A stretch of DNA of 64,000 bases, taken from Macrococcoides goetzii. Lineage in GTDB: Bacteria; Bacillota; Bacilli; Staphylococcales; Staphylococcaceae. The position numbers and the translations under genes were made by a program. Positions 48,367-57,880 of the stretch are shown one piece after another; the stretch's first letter is position 1, and every line of letters starts with the position of its first letter. The stretch is from positions 248,001 through 312,000 of the forward strand of contig NZ_MJBI02000001.1 of NCBI RefSeq assembly GCF_002742385.2, written 5' to 3'. The notes under the pieces were generated by a model. The model was not told the origin of the DNA. It searched no databases and saw only the letters and a program-made list of their open reading frames with translations.

Positions 48367-49302
48367 ATGAACTATAAAGAAATAACATTGATGGTTAACC
48401 ATGAGCTTGAACCATTTATAGCTGATATATTAAATGAAGTTGGTGCAAATGGTGTTGTTATAGAAGATAGTTTAGAACTTGTTAAAGGTCGTATTGAGAC
48501 GTACGGTGAAATCTATGAGTTAAATCCGGATGATTACCCAGAATCTGATGTGCGTGTAAAAGTGTATTTTAGTGAATTAGATTATTCTGATGCAATCATT
48601 GATGTAATTAAAGAAAAGATTAATGGATTACAGGATGTTGAAGTCTCAAGATTAGAAATTTCTACAGATGAAGTTCAGGAAGAAGACTGGGCAAATGAAT
48701 GGAAGAATCATTTTCATGCATTTAAAGCTTCAGAAAGTTTTGTTGTTGTACCAAGCTGGGAAAATTATGAGAAACAAAATGATGACGAGTTTATCATTAA
48801 GCTTGATCCGGGCATGGCATTTGGTACAGGCGATCATGCTACAACATCGATGTGTTTAAAATTAATAGAGAAATATGTTCAACCAAATCAATCTGTTATT
48901 GATGTCGGTACTGGTTCAGGTATTTTAAGTATAGCAGCGCATCAATTAGGTGCTGCACCCATTAAAGCGCTGGATCTAGATAGTGTTGCAGTACGTGTTG
49001 CTGTGGATAACTTTGAAAAAAATGATTGTGCTGATGCGATTCAAGCGGAACCAGGCAACTTATTAAAAGGTGAAAGTGAAAAACGTGATGTCATTTTTGC
49101 AAATATTTTAGCACATATTGTTGATCTAATGATTGATGATAGCTATGCATTATTGAATGATAATGGATTACTGATCACTTCAGGTATCATTTTAGAAAAA
49201 GAAGAAATGATCGTTGAACATTTGGAACGCGTTGGTTATAAGATAGAAGAAATTACGCGTGAAAATGGCTGGATTGCGATTGCCGCTAGAAAAGAGGCAT
49301 AA
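48367..49302 (+). CDS. prmA: Ribosomal protein L11 methyltransferase
   Basis: A 311-residue class I methyltransferase. It has DPGMAFGTGDHATTSMCLKL and the SAM loop SVIDVGTGSGILSIAA, with NILAHIVDLMIDD. An N-terminal L11-binding domain covers about residues 1-65. AAAGGAG precedes ATG 48367. rsmE starts 1 bp after the stop. Confidence 0.95.
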   Translation: MNYKEITLMVNHELEPFIADILNEVGANGVVIEDSLELVKGRIETYGEIYELNPDDYPESDVRVKVYFSELDYSDAIIDVIKEKINGLQDVEVSRLEISTDEVQEEDWANEWKNHFHAFKASESFVVVPSWENYEKQNDDEFIIKLDPGMAFGTGDHATTSMCLKLIEKYVQPNQSVIDVGTGSGILSIAAHQLGAAPIKALDLDSVAVRVAVDNFEKNDCADAIQAEPGNLLKGESEKRDVIFANILAHIVDLMIDDSYALLNDNGLLITSGIILEKEEMIVEHLERVGYKIEEITRENGWIAIAARKEA

Positions 49303-49303
49303 T

Positions 49304-50041
49304 ATGCAGCGATATTTTCTAAATACTGAAGCTGAAAATAATAAAAACTATGCGATCATTGATAAAGATGATGTTCATCATATAAAAAATGTGATGCGTC
49401 AAACTGTCGGAAATAAAATTATCATTAATTTTATCAATGCTAGTTTTATAAGTGAAATTACTGCTATTGATAATCAAATTACAGTAATAACCCGTGAACA
49501 ATTAGAGCTATGTACAGAACTCCCTGTTCAAGTTACGATAGCGAGCGGTTTATTAAAGAACGATAAATATGAATGGATGATTCAAAAAGCGACTGAACTC
49601 GGTGCATATCGCTTCCTGCCTTTTATATCTGATCATTCTGTGATTAAGCTGGATGAAAAGAAAATGGCAAAAAAGGTAGAAAGATTTCAGAAGATAATAA
49701 AGGAAGCAGCAGAACAAAGTTATCGTCAAATGATACCTGAAATTAAAGTTGTAAAGAATAGCACTGCTTTAACAGCATTACTAGATGATTATGATGTTGT
49801 ACTCGTTGCATACGAAGAAACTGCTAAGAATGGTGAAACATCTACGCTTAATCAGACATTAAAAAGACTAGAATCTGGCACGAAGGTAATCGTTATCTTT
49901 GGACCAGAAGGTGGTTTGAGTGAAACAGAGATTAAACAATTTAATGCACCGACAATTGGTTTAGGACCTAGAATACTACGTGCAGAAACTGCTCCACTAT
50001 ATTTACTGAGTGCGATGAGTTATCATATTGAACTATCATAA
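49304..50041 (+). CDS. rsmE: 16S rRNA m3U1498 methyltransferase
   Basis: A 245-residue SPOUT methyltransferase, MQRYFLNTEAENN..., with an N-terminal PUA-like region. The knotted SAM site is VIFGPEGGLSETE and LGPRILRAETAPLYLLSAMSY. I chose ATG 49304, eight bases after GAGG; upstream in-frame ATG 49259 lies inside prmA. A terminator follows. Confidence 0.95.
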   Translation: MQRYFLNTEAENNKNYAIIDKDDVHHIKNVMRQTVGNKIIINFINASFISEITAIDNQITVITREQLELCTELPVQVTIASGLLKNDKYEWMIQKATELGAYRFLPFISDHSVIKLDEKKMAKKVERFQKIIKEAAEQSYRQMIPEIKVVKNSTALTALLDDYDVVLVAYEETAKNGETSTLNQTLKRLESGTKVIVIFGPEGGLSETEIKQFNAPTIGLGPRILRAETAPLYLLSAMSYHIELS

Positions 50042-50052
50042 AAATTTATTAT

Positions 50053-50091
50053 AAAAGACAGTGTGATGGACATAGCATCCCACTGTCTTTT
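50053..50091 (+). terminator. Terminator after rsmE
   Basis: AAAAGACAGTG pairs with CACTGTCTTTT; an inner GATG/CATC helix extends the stem. This ends the heat-shock transcription unit. Confidence 0.87.
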
Positions 50092-50177
50092 ATAATGATT
50101 AGATTGAAATTCCTATCAATTAATGTTATTTTTATATAATGTGATTTATTGAACGAAAATAAAATGAGGTGAAATAA

Positions 50178-51533
50178 ATGGCAACTGTTGCCTTCCATAC
50201 TTTAGGATGTAAAGTAAACCATTATGAAACTGAAGCCATCTGGCAATTATTTAAAGAAGCATCATATGAGCGTGTGGATTTTGAAACAAATGCAGACGTT
50301 TATGTGATTAATACCTGTACCGTGACAAATACCGGGGATAAGAAAAGTCGTCAGGTTATTCGTCGTGCCATCAGACGTAATCCGGAAGCGGTTATTTGTG
50401 TAACTGGTTGTTATGCGCAAACATCGTCAGCTGAAATTATGGATATAGCGGGTGTTGATATCGTTGTCGGTACACAAGATCGAAATAAGATGTTACCGTA
50501 TATTGAACAGTTTAGAAATGAAAGACAACCGATTAACGGCGTTACAAATATTATGAAGAATCGTACGTACGAAGAGCTAGACGTACCATATTTTACTGAT
50601 AGAACACGTGCATCACTGAAGATTCAGGAAGGCTGTAATAATTTCTGTACATTCTGTATCATCCCATGGGCAAGAGGGTTGATGCGTTCGAGAGACCCGA
50701 AAGAAGTTGTAAGACAAGCAACACAGCTTGTTCAATCTGGTTATCAGGAAATTGTCTTAACAGGTATCCACACAGGTGGTTATGGTGAAGATTTAAAAGA
50801 TTATAATCTTGCACAACTGCTTCGTGACTTAGAAACGATTGATGGATTAAAACGTATCCGTATCTCATCTATTGAAGCAAGTCAATTAACGGATGAAGTG
50901 ATTGATGTCATCAATAAAAGTGAAAAAGTCGTGCGTCACTTGCATATTCCACTGCAATCTGGGAGTGATACAGTATTAAAACGTATGCGTCGTAAATATA
51001 CGATGGAACACTTCTCAGAAAGATTAAGAAAATTACATGCAATTATGCCTGGTCTTGCTGTGACAAGTGACGTTATTGTTGGATTCCCTGGTGAGACAGA
51101 GGAAGAATTCCAGGAAACATATGATTTTATTCAGAACCACGGTTTTTCTGAACTGCATGTTTTTCCATATTCAATGCGAACTGGTACACCAGCAGCGCGT
51201 ATGACAGATCAAATTGATGAGAATGTGAAAAATGAACGCGTACATCGCTTAATTAGTCTGTCAGATCAGCTTGCTAAAGAATATGCTAGCAGATTTGAAG
51301 GTGAAGTATTAGAGGTTATACCTGAAGAAAAGGCAAGTGTTGAAAATATGTTGGTCGGTTACACTGATAATTACTTAAAGGTACAATTTGAAGCTGATGA
51401 AAGCTTGATTGGTGAACTTGTAAAAGTTAAGATAACTGAAGTTGGCTATCCGATGAATAAAGGACAGTTTGTTAAAGTAATTCCAAATATATATAAAAAG
51501 GTTACAGAAAATAAGGAACTTACTGTAAATTAA
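50178..51533 (+). CDS. mtaB: tRNA t6A37 methylthiotransferase MtaB
   Basis: A 451-residue radical SAM enzyme. The N-terminal UPF0004 cluster has FHTLGCKVNHYETEA and VTGCYAQ. The radical SAM motif is EGCNNFCTFCIIPWARG, and a TRAM domain ends the protein. It makes ms2t6A37, thiomethylating the t6A that TcdA can cyclise. GAGGTG precedes ATG 50178. Confidence 0.95.
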   Translation: MATVAFHTLGCKVNHYETEAIWQLFKEASYERVDFETNADVYVINTCTVTNTGDKKSRQVIRRAIRRNPEAVICVTGCYAQTSSAEIMDIAGVDIVVGTQDRNKMLPYIEQFRNERQPINGVTNIMKNRTYEELDVPYFTDRTRASLKIQEGCNNFCTFCIIPWARGLMRSRDPKEVVRQATQLVQSGYQEIVLTGIHTGGYGEDLKDYNLAQLLRDLETIDGLKRIRISSIEASQLTDEVIDVINKSEKVVRHLHIPLQSGSDTVLKRMRRKYTMEHFSERLRKLHAIMPGLAVTSDVIVGFPGETEEEFQETYDFIQNHGFSELHVFPYSMRTGTPAARMTDQIDENVKNERVHRLISLSDQLAKEYASRFEGEVLEVIPEEKASVENMLVGYTDNYLKVQFEADESLIGELVKVKITEVGYPMNKGQFVKVIPNIYKKVTENKELTVN

Positions 51534-51543
51534 AAAATGAGTG

Positions 51544-51612
51544 TTGACCGTAGATTGATAATCTATTATAATATTTTAGTACATAGAAATATTTATTTAA
51601 ATAAATCTATGT
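51544..51612 (+). promoter_or_regulatory. rpsU promoter and leader inverted repeats
   Basis: TTGACC (51544-51549), 17 bp and TATAAT (51567-51572). The spacer itself holds the inverted repeat TAGATT-GAT-AATCTA. The leader begins with ACATAGA (51581-51587) paired to TCTATGT (51606-51612), with an AT-rich palindrome inside. The leader is about 70 nt. Confidence 0.6.
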
Positions 51613-51651
51613 TTAATATGTTCCGTTGATATTTGGAGGGAGGGAAATTAA

Positions 51652-51828
51652 ATGTCTAAAACTGTAGTTCGTAAAAACGAATCAATCGAAGATGCTTTAC
51701 GTCGTTTCAAACGTACTGTTTCAAAAAATGGTACAATTCAAGAAGTTCGTAAACGTGAATTCTACGAAAAACCAAGTGTTAAACGTAAAAAGAAATCAGA
51801 AGCAGCACGTAAACGTAAATTTAAATAA
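51652..51828 (+). CDS. rpsU: 30S ribosomal protein S21
   Basis: A 58-residue, very basic protein, [19 protein letters not shown] ... [15 protein letters not shown], a typical S21. GGAGGGAGG precedes ATG 51652. It is monocistronic with a strong terminator. In B. subtilis rpsU also lies near yqeU-yqeV (rsmE-mtaB), so the order is conserved. Confidence 0.97.
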   Translation: MSKTVVRKNESIEDALRRFKRTVSKNGTIQEVRKREFYEKPSVKRKKKSEAARKRKFK

Positions 51829-51860
51829 TAATTGCTCCCTCAAATATTATTTATAGATAG

Positions 51861-51888
51861 ACACACCACATTTGTGGTGTGTTTTTTG
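51861..51888 (+). terminator. Terminator after rpsU
   Basis: ACACACCACA-TT-TGTGGTGTG stem followed by TTTTTTG. Confidence 0.9.
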
Positions 51889-51919
51889 TTTTTTAAAAAA
51901 GTATGTATAATTGATGTTC

Positions 51920-51982
51920 AACCTTAAATTTACCTTAAAAACGCTATTAATTTACAGACTATTAAATAATTTCAGTTATAAT
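51920..51982 (+). promoter_or_regulatory. Direct-repeat box 3 and promoter of the nfeD-floA operon
   Basis: CCTTAAA half-sites at 51922-51928 and 51933-51939 sit in a 21-bp block (51920-51940) identical to boxes 1 and 2. TATAAT at 51977-51982 begins 36 bases after the block; the -35 region has only ACAGAC. nfeD starts 20 bp further on. Confidence 0.75.
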
Positions 51983-52002
51983 ATAAGTAAGGAGGTGTTT
52001 GA

Positions 52003-52632
52003 TTGGAAATCAGTACATATGATTATGTGATATTACTGCTCATGATTATTATGGTATCTACAGGTCTGTGGCAATTGTATTCACCGAAACTAGGTATTTC
52101 AGGCATCATCAGTAGTATTGCTGCAATTAGTTTTCTTGGACTAAATTTATTTAATAACCAGATGGAAGCATTATCAATAATCTTGTTTTTAGGTGGTATT
52201 ATTTTAGTAGTCCTGGAGCTTTTTGTTGTGGGAGCAATATTAGGTATTATAGGCATGCTAAGCATTATTACAAGTTTTTTACTGATTGGTGATAATGTCG
52301 CTAAAATGGGTGTTTTTGTAGCAATTTGTTTAATTATTGCAATTGTAGAGTGGGTGATCTTAGTGAAATTTTTAAAGAAGACGATACCGATTTTCTCTCA
52401 AGTTGTCCTCTATGATTCAACGAATAAAGAGTCAGGATACACATCTCATGATGATAGAAGCTATCTTGTTGGACAAACCGCAACTACATTAACTGAACTA
52501 CGTCCTTCAGGTATTATTATTCATCAAGGGAAACGTATTGATGCTGTAAGTGATGGTGCATTTATTAAACGTGAGAAAGAAGTTCGTATCATTGAAGTGG
52601 AAGGCACAAGAGTTGTAGTAACAGAAATATAA
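52003..52632 (+). CDS. NfeD-family membrane protein (YqeZ-like, short form)
   Basis: A 209-residue protein with about four membrane helices (within about 8-128) and a C-terminal OB-fold NfeD domain (SYLVGQTATTLTELRPSGIIIHQGKRIDAVSDG). It lacks the ClpP-like protease half of long NfeD forms. NfeD proteins pair with SPFH proteins; the next gene is floA. The start is TTG 52003 after AAGGAGG. Confidence 0.9.
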   Translation: MEISTYDYVILLLMIIMVSTGLWQLYSPKLGISGIISSIAAISFLGLNLFNNQMEALSIILFLGGIILVVLELFVVGAILGIIGMLSIITSFLLIGDNVAKMGVFVAICLIIAIVEWVILVKFLKKTIPIFSQVVLYDSTNKESGYTSHDDRSYLVGQTATTLTELRPSGIIIHQGKRIDAVSDGAFIKREKEVRIIEVEGTRVVVTEI

Positions 52633-52650
52633 TAAACAGGAGTGAACTTT

Positions 52651-53643
52651 ATGGCAGGATTAATAACAATCGGTATTATAGCATTTGTAGTTCTAATTCT
52701 ATTAATGATTTTATTTTCATTTGTACCTGTTGGTTTATGGATCTCGGCATTAGCTGCTGGCGTTAAAGTTGGTATCGGAACATTAGTTGGAATGCGTTTA
52801 CGTCGTGTTTCTCCAAGACGTGTTATCGATCCATTAATTAAAGCGCATAAAGCCGGATTACATTTAACGACAAATCAATTAGAGTCACATTATTTAGCGG
52901 GTGGTAACGTTGACCGCGTTGTCGATGCAATTATCGCTGCACAACGAGCTGATATCAATTTGCCGTTTGAACGCGGTGCAGCAATTGACTTAGCAGGTCG
53001 TGATGTATTAGAAGCAGTTCAAATGTCAGTTAACCCAAAAGTTATTGAAACACCTTTTATTGCGGGTGTTGCGATGAACGGTATTGAAGTGAAAGCGAAA
53101 GCGAGAATTACTGTACGTGCAAATATTGAACGCCTTGTCGGTGGTGCTGGTGAAGAAACAATCGTTGCCCGTGTTGGTGAAGGGATCGTCTCAACTATCG
53201 GTTCTAGTGCTTCACATACTTCAGTATTAGAAAATCCGGATATGATATCTCAGACCGTATTAGGTAAAGGATTAGATAGCGGAACAGCATTCGAAATTCT
53301 ATCGATTGATATTGCAGACGTAGATATTGGTAAGAACATTGGTGCAGACTTACAGACTGAACAAGCATTAGCAGATAAAAATATTGCACAGGCAAAAGCA
53401 GAGGAACGTCGTGCAATGGCCGTTGCTCAAGAACAAGAGATGAAAGCGAAGGTTCAGGAAATGAGAGCGAAAGTAGTAGAAGCTGAAGCTGAAGTACCTT
53501 TAGCAATGGCACAAGCATTAAAATCAGGAAATATCGGAGTAATGGATTATTATAACTTAAAGAATATTGAATCAGATACAGGAATGAGAAATTCTATTAA
53601 TAAAATGACTGATCCGAATAGTAGTGACACTCCTAAAAAATAA
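52651..53643 (+). CDS. floA: Flotillin-like protein FloA (YqfA)
   Basis: A 330-residue scaffold protein. A membrane-inserted hairpin lies at about 5-45. The SPFH domain and EA-rich coiled coil ([24 protein letters not shown]) follow, with family stretches [18 protein letters not shown] and [20 protein letters not shown]. It organises functional membrane microdomains in Bacillus and S. aureus. In B. subtilis this operon is sigma-W controlled; no sigma-W promoter is seen here. CAGGAG precedes ATG 52651. Confidence 0.95.
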   Translation: MAGLITIGIIAFVVLILLMILFSFVPVGLWISALAAGVKVGIGTLVGMRLRRVSPRRVIDPLIKAHKAGLHLTTNQLESHYLAGGNVDRVVDAIIAAQRADINLPFERGAAIDLAGRDVLEAVQMSVNPKVIETPFIAGVAMNGIEVKAKARITVRANIERLVGGAGEETIVARVGEGIVSTIGSSASHTSVLENPDMISQTVLGKGLDSGTAFEILSIDIADVDIGKNIGADLQTEQALADKNIAQAKAEERRAMAVAQEQEMKAKVQEMRAKVVEAEAEVPLAMAQALKSGNIGVMDYYNLKNIESDTGMRNSINKMTDPNSSDTPKK

Positions 53644-53654
53644 AGGGTGATTAG

Positions 53655-54236
53655 ATGGATGTAGGATTTATAATATTTATTATTTTTACTATTATTAGTG
53701 TAGTAACTTCACTCAATGAAAATGCTAATAAGAAGAAAGCAAATCAATCAAAACGTCCGATATCAACGAAGCAGCAAGTGAATTCTAAAAATGTATTCTC
53801 ACAGTTACAACAATCAATCGGTAATTTAGAAAAAGAATTTACCGATTTTAAGAATAATCCGGAAGCAAAATTAAAGGAAATTGAGAAGCGTATTGATGCA
53901 GGTTCTAAGCAAACTCGAAAATTAGAACAACAAGTGAAAAATAAAGCATCTGAAGTAAAGGATCAAAAACGTCCAGTGGAACGCTCGGCTGCTAAGAAAA
54001 TTCAGGCATTCGAAGAAAAAATTCAGACTAAAGAAAAATTATCGCTAGCTGAACGTATTGCGAAAATTGAAGCAGACCCGCATTTGTCACCAAGACAGAA
54101 GATGAATCGTATTAATATGATCCGTATGGAAGACGATATTGATAGAGCAGGTTCACTTGTAGATTTCACACCAGAAAATACGCTTAAAGGGATTATTTAC
54201 AGTGAAATACTCGGCCCTCCAAAAGCTAGAAGATAA
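53655..54236 (+). CDS. Membrane-anchored coiled-coil protein of the floA operon
   Basis: A 193-residue protein. A hydrophobic N-terminus (about 3-19) is followed by a Lys/Gln-rich linker, long charged helices (LQQSIGNLEKEFTDF, AKLKEIEKRIDAGSKQTRKLEQQ) and a conserved-looking end LSPRQKMNRINMIRM. It starts 11 bp after floA with a GGTGATT site and ends in a terminator, so it is the third gene of the operon. Function unknown. Its design resembles the small coiled-coil partner of the prohibitin-like operon at 29.5 kb. Confidence 0.82.
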   Translation: MDVGFIIFIIFTIISVVTSLNENANKKKANQSKRPISTKQQVNSKNVFSQLQQSIGNLEKEFTDFKNNPEAKLKEIEKRIDAGSKQTRKLEQQVKNKASEVKDQKRPVERSAAKKIQAFEEKIQTKEKLSLAERIAKIEADPHLSPRQKMNRINMIRMEDDIDRAGSLVDFTPENTLKGIIYSEILGPPKARR

Positions 54237-54237
54237 T

Positions 54238-54280
54238 ACTATGGTGCGCAAAATAATTTGCGTATCATAGTTATTTTTTT
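54238..54280 (+). terminator. Terminator of the nfeD-floA operon
   Basis: ACTATGGTGCGCAAA pairs with TTTGCGTATCATAGT (two G-T pairs) and is followed by TATTTTTTT. Confidence 0.87.
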
Positions 54281-54313
54281 GAAATTTTTGATAAAATAAA
54301 AGAGGGTGATATT

Positions 54314-54742
54314 ATGATCTATAAAAGTCGCATCAACAATTTCCAGAAAGTAATGGTTTTTATCGTTAGCATTTTAATCATTTTAGCGTGTATTATGAAT
54401 TTCTTGACGAGTGGGATTGCTTCAATTGTAATCGGAATAATATTAATCTATATCCTCTTACATGAATATTATGTAATTCAAACGAATTATTTAGTGATAA
54501 AAAAAGGATTAGAATCAACTCAGATAAATATATTGAATATTGATTTATTAAATATTGTGCGTGTTAAAAATATAACGTATATCGAAATTGTTAGAAAAAA
54601 TAAAAAGATTGTTGTAAAACCCGTCGATGCAGAACGTTTTATACAACATCTGTTAACTATTAATCCGAATATTCATGTACAAAATATGAAAAAATTAACA
54701 AAACAGGTTATGCAGCCTGTCGTTGAAGAAACTGTCCAGTAA
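54314..54742 (+). CDS. PH-domain-like membrane protein
   Basis: A 142-residue protein with two close membrane helices (about 12-28 and 32-52). A domain resembling bacterial PH folds follows (TNYLVIKKGLESTQINILNIDLLNIVRVKN and IVVKPVDAERFIQHL). GAGGGTG precedes ATG 54314. It stands alone between two transcription units. The family is recognised only loosely; function unknown. Confidence 0.8.
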   Translation: MIYKSRINNFQKVMVFIVSILIILACIMNFLTSGIASIVIGIILIYILLHEYYVIQTNYLVIKKGLESTQINILNIDLLNIVRVKNITYIEIVRKNKKIVVKPVDAERFIQHLLTINPNIHVQNMKKLTKQVMQPVVEETVQ

Positions 54743-54808
54743 TAATTAATTGTTTGTTATTCATGAGTTTGATAAAGTTAAATTAACAATAATTAAAGGA
54801 GTTTTTGA

Positions 54809-55753
54809 ATGTCTCAAATTATCCGCTTCGATAATATCAATGAAGCTCAAGCATTGCTTGGTAACCAAGATGAACACCTGAAGTTTTTAGAAGAATCATT
54901 TGATGTTGAGATTCATACTAGAGGTCAGGAATTAACGATATATGGTGAAGATGAGAAAGTAGTCGTTGCTGAAAGCGTAGTGAAAAGTCTTTTATCTGTT
55001 ATCCGTAAAGGCACTTCCATTTCTTTACGTGACGTTCAGTCTGCTGTACAGATGGCAACAAATGGCACCTTGCAGTATTTAAGTGATCTATATGATGAAG
55101 AAATCACGAAAGATGCTTTTGGTAAACCGATTCGAGCTAAGACGATGGGACAAAGACTGTATATTCGTCATATCAAACATAATGATCTCGTCTTTGGCAT
55201 AGGTCCGGCAGGTACAGGTAAGACGTTTTTAGCTGTTGTTATGGCTGCCCAAGCGTTAAGAAATGGTAAAGTGAAGCGCATCGTTCTAACGCGTCCTGCA
55301 GTAGAAGCAGGTGAATCATTAGGATTTCTGCCTGGAGATTTAAAAGAAAAAGTTGATCCATATTTAAGACCATTGTACGATGGATTACACTTTGTATTAG
55401 GTGCTGAACATACAGCACGTTTAATGGAACGTGGTGTGATCGAAATTGCACCGCTGGCATATATGCGTGGTAGAACTTTAGAAGATGCTTTTGTTATCTT
55501 AGATGAAGCACAGAATACTACGCATGCGCAGATGAAAATGTTTCTAACACGCTTAGGATTTGGTTCAAAGATGGTTATAACAGGCGATGAAACACAGATC
55601 GATTTACCAAAAGGTGTAAAGAGTGGCTTAGTGGAAGCTGTTCAGAGACTTGGTAAAGTGAGTGGTATTGAAGTGCATCATTTTGATGCTGCCGATGTTG
55701 TGAGACATCCATTAGTTGGGAAGATTATTAATGCATATGAAGGTGATGAATAA
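54809..55753 (+). CDS. PhoH-family ATPase (PhoH-like, YqfB/PhoL)
   Basis: A 314-residue protein. An N-terminal KH-like region of about 100 residues is followed by a P-loop ATPase: [35 protein letters not shown] and [13 protein letters not shown]. It is found with ybeY in nearly all bacteria, which suggests an RNA-related role. AAAGGAG precedes ATG 54809. Its stop overlaps the ybeY start. Confidence 0.93.
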   Translation: MSQIIRFDNINEAQALLGNQDEHLKFLEESFDVEIHTRGQELTIYGEDEKVVVAESVVKSLLSVIRKGTSISLRDVQSAVQMATNGTLQYLSDLYDEEITKDAFGKPIRAKTMGQRLYIRHIKHNDLVFGIGPAGTGKTFLAVVMAAQALRNGKVKRIVLTRPAVEAGESLGFLPGDLKEKVDPYLRPLYDGLHFVLGAEHTARLMERGVIEIAPLAYMRGRTLEDAFVILDEAQNTTHAQMKMFLTRLGFGSKMVITGDETQIDLPKGVKSGLVEAVQRLGKVSGIEVHHFDAADVVRHPLVGKIINAYEGDE

Positions 55754-56217
55754 TGTTAACAGTTGATTTTATAGATGATAATGAAATGATAGCTGTAGAT
55801 CATTTAACAGAAATTGAAAAGTTATTGCAATTTGCTGCAGATCAAGAGGGAATCCATGAAGAAGCTGAAGTTGCTGTATCTTTTGTCGATGAAGATGAGA
55901 TTCAAAGTATCAATAAAGCATATCGTGATAAGGATAGTGTTACAGATGTCATAAGCTTTGCCTTAGAAGAAGGGGAAGATGAAGATTTTGAAATGCCGGA
56001 TGCACCACGTGTTTTAGGTGACATTATTATTTGTGTTAAACGCGCCGAAGAGCAGGCAGAAGAATATGGTCATTCTTTTGAACGTGAATTAGGATTCCTA
56101 TCAGTTCATGGACTATTACATCTTTTAGGCTATGATCATATGAACGAAGCAGATGAGAAAAAAATGTTTGGACGTCAGGATGAAATATTAAATGCTTACG
56201 GCTTAACGAGAGAATGA
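55753..56217 (+). CDS. ybeY: Endoribonuclease YbeY
   Basis: A 154-residue metalloprotein with the zinc motif [21 protein letters not shown] and core [11 protein letters not shown]. It acts in 16S rRNA 3'-end maturation and ribosome quality control. It starts at TAATG with phoH and ends at ATGA with dgkA, so all three are coupled. Confidence 0.95.
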   Translation: MLTVDFIDDNEMIAVDHLTEIEKLLQFAADQEGIHEEAEVAVSFVDEDEIQSINKAYRDKDSVTDVISFALEEGEDEDFEMPDAPRVLGDIIICVKRAEEQAEEYGHSFERELGFLSVHGLLHLLGYDHMNEADEKKMFGRQDEILNAYGLTRE

Positions 56218-56564
56218 TGATGAAACGATTTTTATATCCGATACAAGGTTTCATAACACTCTTAAAAAAAGATGTTAATTTTGTGATTCATTTAATTGCT
56301 GCAGTAATGGTAATTATCTTTTCATTTTATTTTCAAATTACAAAAGTAGAATGGATGTTTGTGATAATTGCAATTTTTTCTGTCTTATTTATGGAGGTTA
56401 TAAATACATCAGTAGAATATGTCGTTGACCTTGTTACTGAAGATTATCATGAACTCGCCAAGCATGCTAAAGATACAGCAGCTTTTGCAGTTTTATTATC
56501 ATCAATCATGAGTGCGATAATCGGAATTATTATTTTCATGCCTTATATAATCGAATTATTTTAG
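56214..56564 (+). CDS. dgkA: Diacylglycerol/undecaprenol kinase DgkA
   Basis: A 116-residue membrane kinase with about three helices and the active-site segment [16 protein letters not shown]. In Gram-positives this family mainly phosphorylates undecaprenol. Three in-frame ATGs (56214, 56217, 56220) occur; the first overlaps the ybeY stop. The ribosome-binding site is weak (GAGAGA), which points to translational coupling. Confidence 0.92.
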   Translation: MMMKRFLYPIQGFITLLKKDVNFVIHLIAAVMVIIFSFYFQITKVEWMFVIIAIFSVLFMEVINTSVEYVVDLVTEDYHELAKHAKDTAAFAVLLSSIMSAIIGIIIFMPYIIELF

Positions 56565-56574
56565 GAGGGATATT

Positions 56575-56988
56575 ATGGATCTTAAAAATGAATGGCTAGA
56601 TGGTGTTAAGACGGCACGAGAAAAAGCATATACACCGTATTCAAATTTTAAAGTGGGTGCATTTTTAATCGCTAAAGATGGTACGACATTTGATGGCTGC
56701 AATGTTGAGAATGCAGCATATGGTGATTGTATCTGTGCAGAACGTACTGCACTTGTCTCAGCAATTGCACAAGGATATAAACCAGGGGACTTTGAAGCGT
56801 TAGTTGTGACGACCGATACGCCTACACCATCATCTCCTTGTGGCTCATGCAGACAAGTAATCAAAGAACTATGCAATGATGAAATGCCAGTATACTTAAC
56901 AAACATTAAAGGTGATGTAATCAAACGTACTGTAGATGATTTATTACCGTTAGGGTTTTCAGGAAGGGACTTAGAAGATGTCAAATAA
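56575..56988 (+). CDS. cdd: Cytidine deaminase
   Basis: A 137-residue homotetrameric-type enzyme with zinc site [14 protein letters not shown] and [14 protein letters not shown]. It salvages cytidine and deoxycytidine. GGAGG precedes ATG 56575. It overlaps era by 11 bp. Confidence 0.96.
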   Translation: MDLKNEWLDGVKTAREKAYTPYSNFKVGAFLIAKDGTTFDGCNVENAAYGDCICAERTALVSAIAQGYKPGDFEALVVTTDTPTPSSPCGSCRQVIKELCNDEMPVYLTNIKGDVIKRTVDDLLPLGFSGRDLEDVK

Positions 56989-57880
56989 TTTTAAATCAGG
57001 ATTTGTAGCGATAATTGGTAGACCCAATGTCGGAAAATCAACTTTTATGAACAAAGTGCTTGGACAAAAAGTTGCGATTATGTCAGATAAAGCACAGACC
57101 ACAAGAAACAAAGTGCAAGGCGTACTAACAACAGAACAATCTCAAATCATATTTATCGATACGCCAGGTATTCATAAACCGAAACATGTATTAGGCGATT
57201 ATATGATGAAGATTGCTAAAAATACATTACGAGAAGTTGATGCAATATTATTTATGGTGAATGTGGAAGAAAGTTTAGGACGTGGCGATGAATTTATCAT
57301 TGAGCTATTAAAATCAAACAAAACACCGATTTTCTTAGTCTTAAATAAGATTGACAAGGTTCATCCGGATCAATTGATTAAAGAAATTGAAAAATATAAG
57401 GACTTGTTACCGTTCGCTGAAGTAGTGCCAATTTCAGCACTACAAGGAAATAACGTTGATCGATTAGTGGAAGTGATTGAAGGTTATATGCCGGAAGGCC
57501 CGATGTATTATCCGAAAGATACAATTTCAGATCATCCAGAAGAATTTATCGTAGCAGAATTAATTCGTGAAAAGGCCCTGCATTTAACAAGCCAGGAAAT
57601 CCCGCATGCGATTGGTGTTCAGGTTGAAAAGATGACACGTGTTTCAGAAGATCAGGTAGATATTGAGGCGACTATATATATAGAACGTGATTCTCAAAAA
57701 GGGATTATTATCGGTAAGAAGGGTTCGATGTTAAAACAAATCGGTCAAAATGCACGAAAAGATATCGAAATGTTACTAGGCTCAAAAGTCTATCTGGAAC
57801 TTTGGGTGAAAGTACAAAAAGATTGGCGTAATAAACCGAACTTTATTCGTCAAATCGGTTACAGAGAAGATGAATATTAA
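56978..57880 (+). CDS. era: GTPase Era
   Basis: A 300-residue GTPase with G1 [19 protein letters not shown]3 [12 protein letters not shown]4 [10 protein letters not shown] and a C-terminal KH domain ([16 protein letters not shown]). It binds the 16S rRNA 3' end in 30S maturation. ATG 56978 lies within the cdd end after AGGAAGGG. The stop overlaps recO (TAATG). Confidence 0.96.
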   Translation: MSNNFKSGFVAIIGRPNVGKSTFMNKVLGQKVAIMSDKAQTTRNKVQGVLTTEQSQIIFIDTPGIHKPKHVLGDYMMKIAKNTLREVDAILFMVNVEESLGRGDEFIIELLKSNKTPIFLVLNKIDKVHPDQLIKEIEKYKDLLPFAEVVPISALQGNNVDRLVEVIEGYMPEGPMYYPKDTISDHPEEFIVAELIREKALHLTSQEIPHAIGVQVEKMTRVSEDQVDIEATIYIERDSQKGIIIGKKGSMLKQIGQNARKDIEMLLGSKVYLELWVKVQKDWRNKPNFIRQIGYREDEY

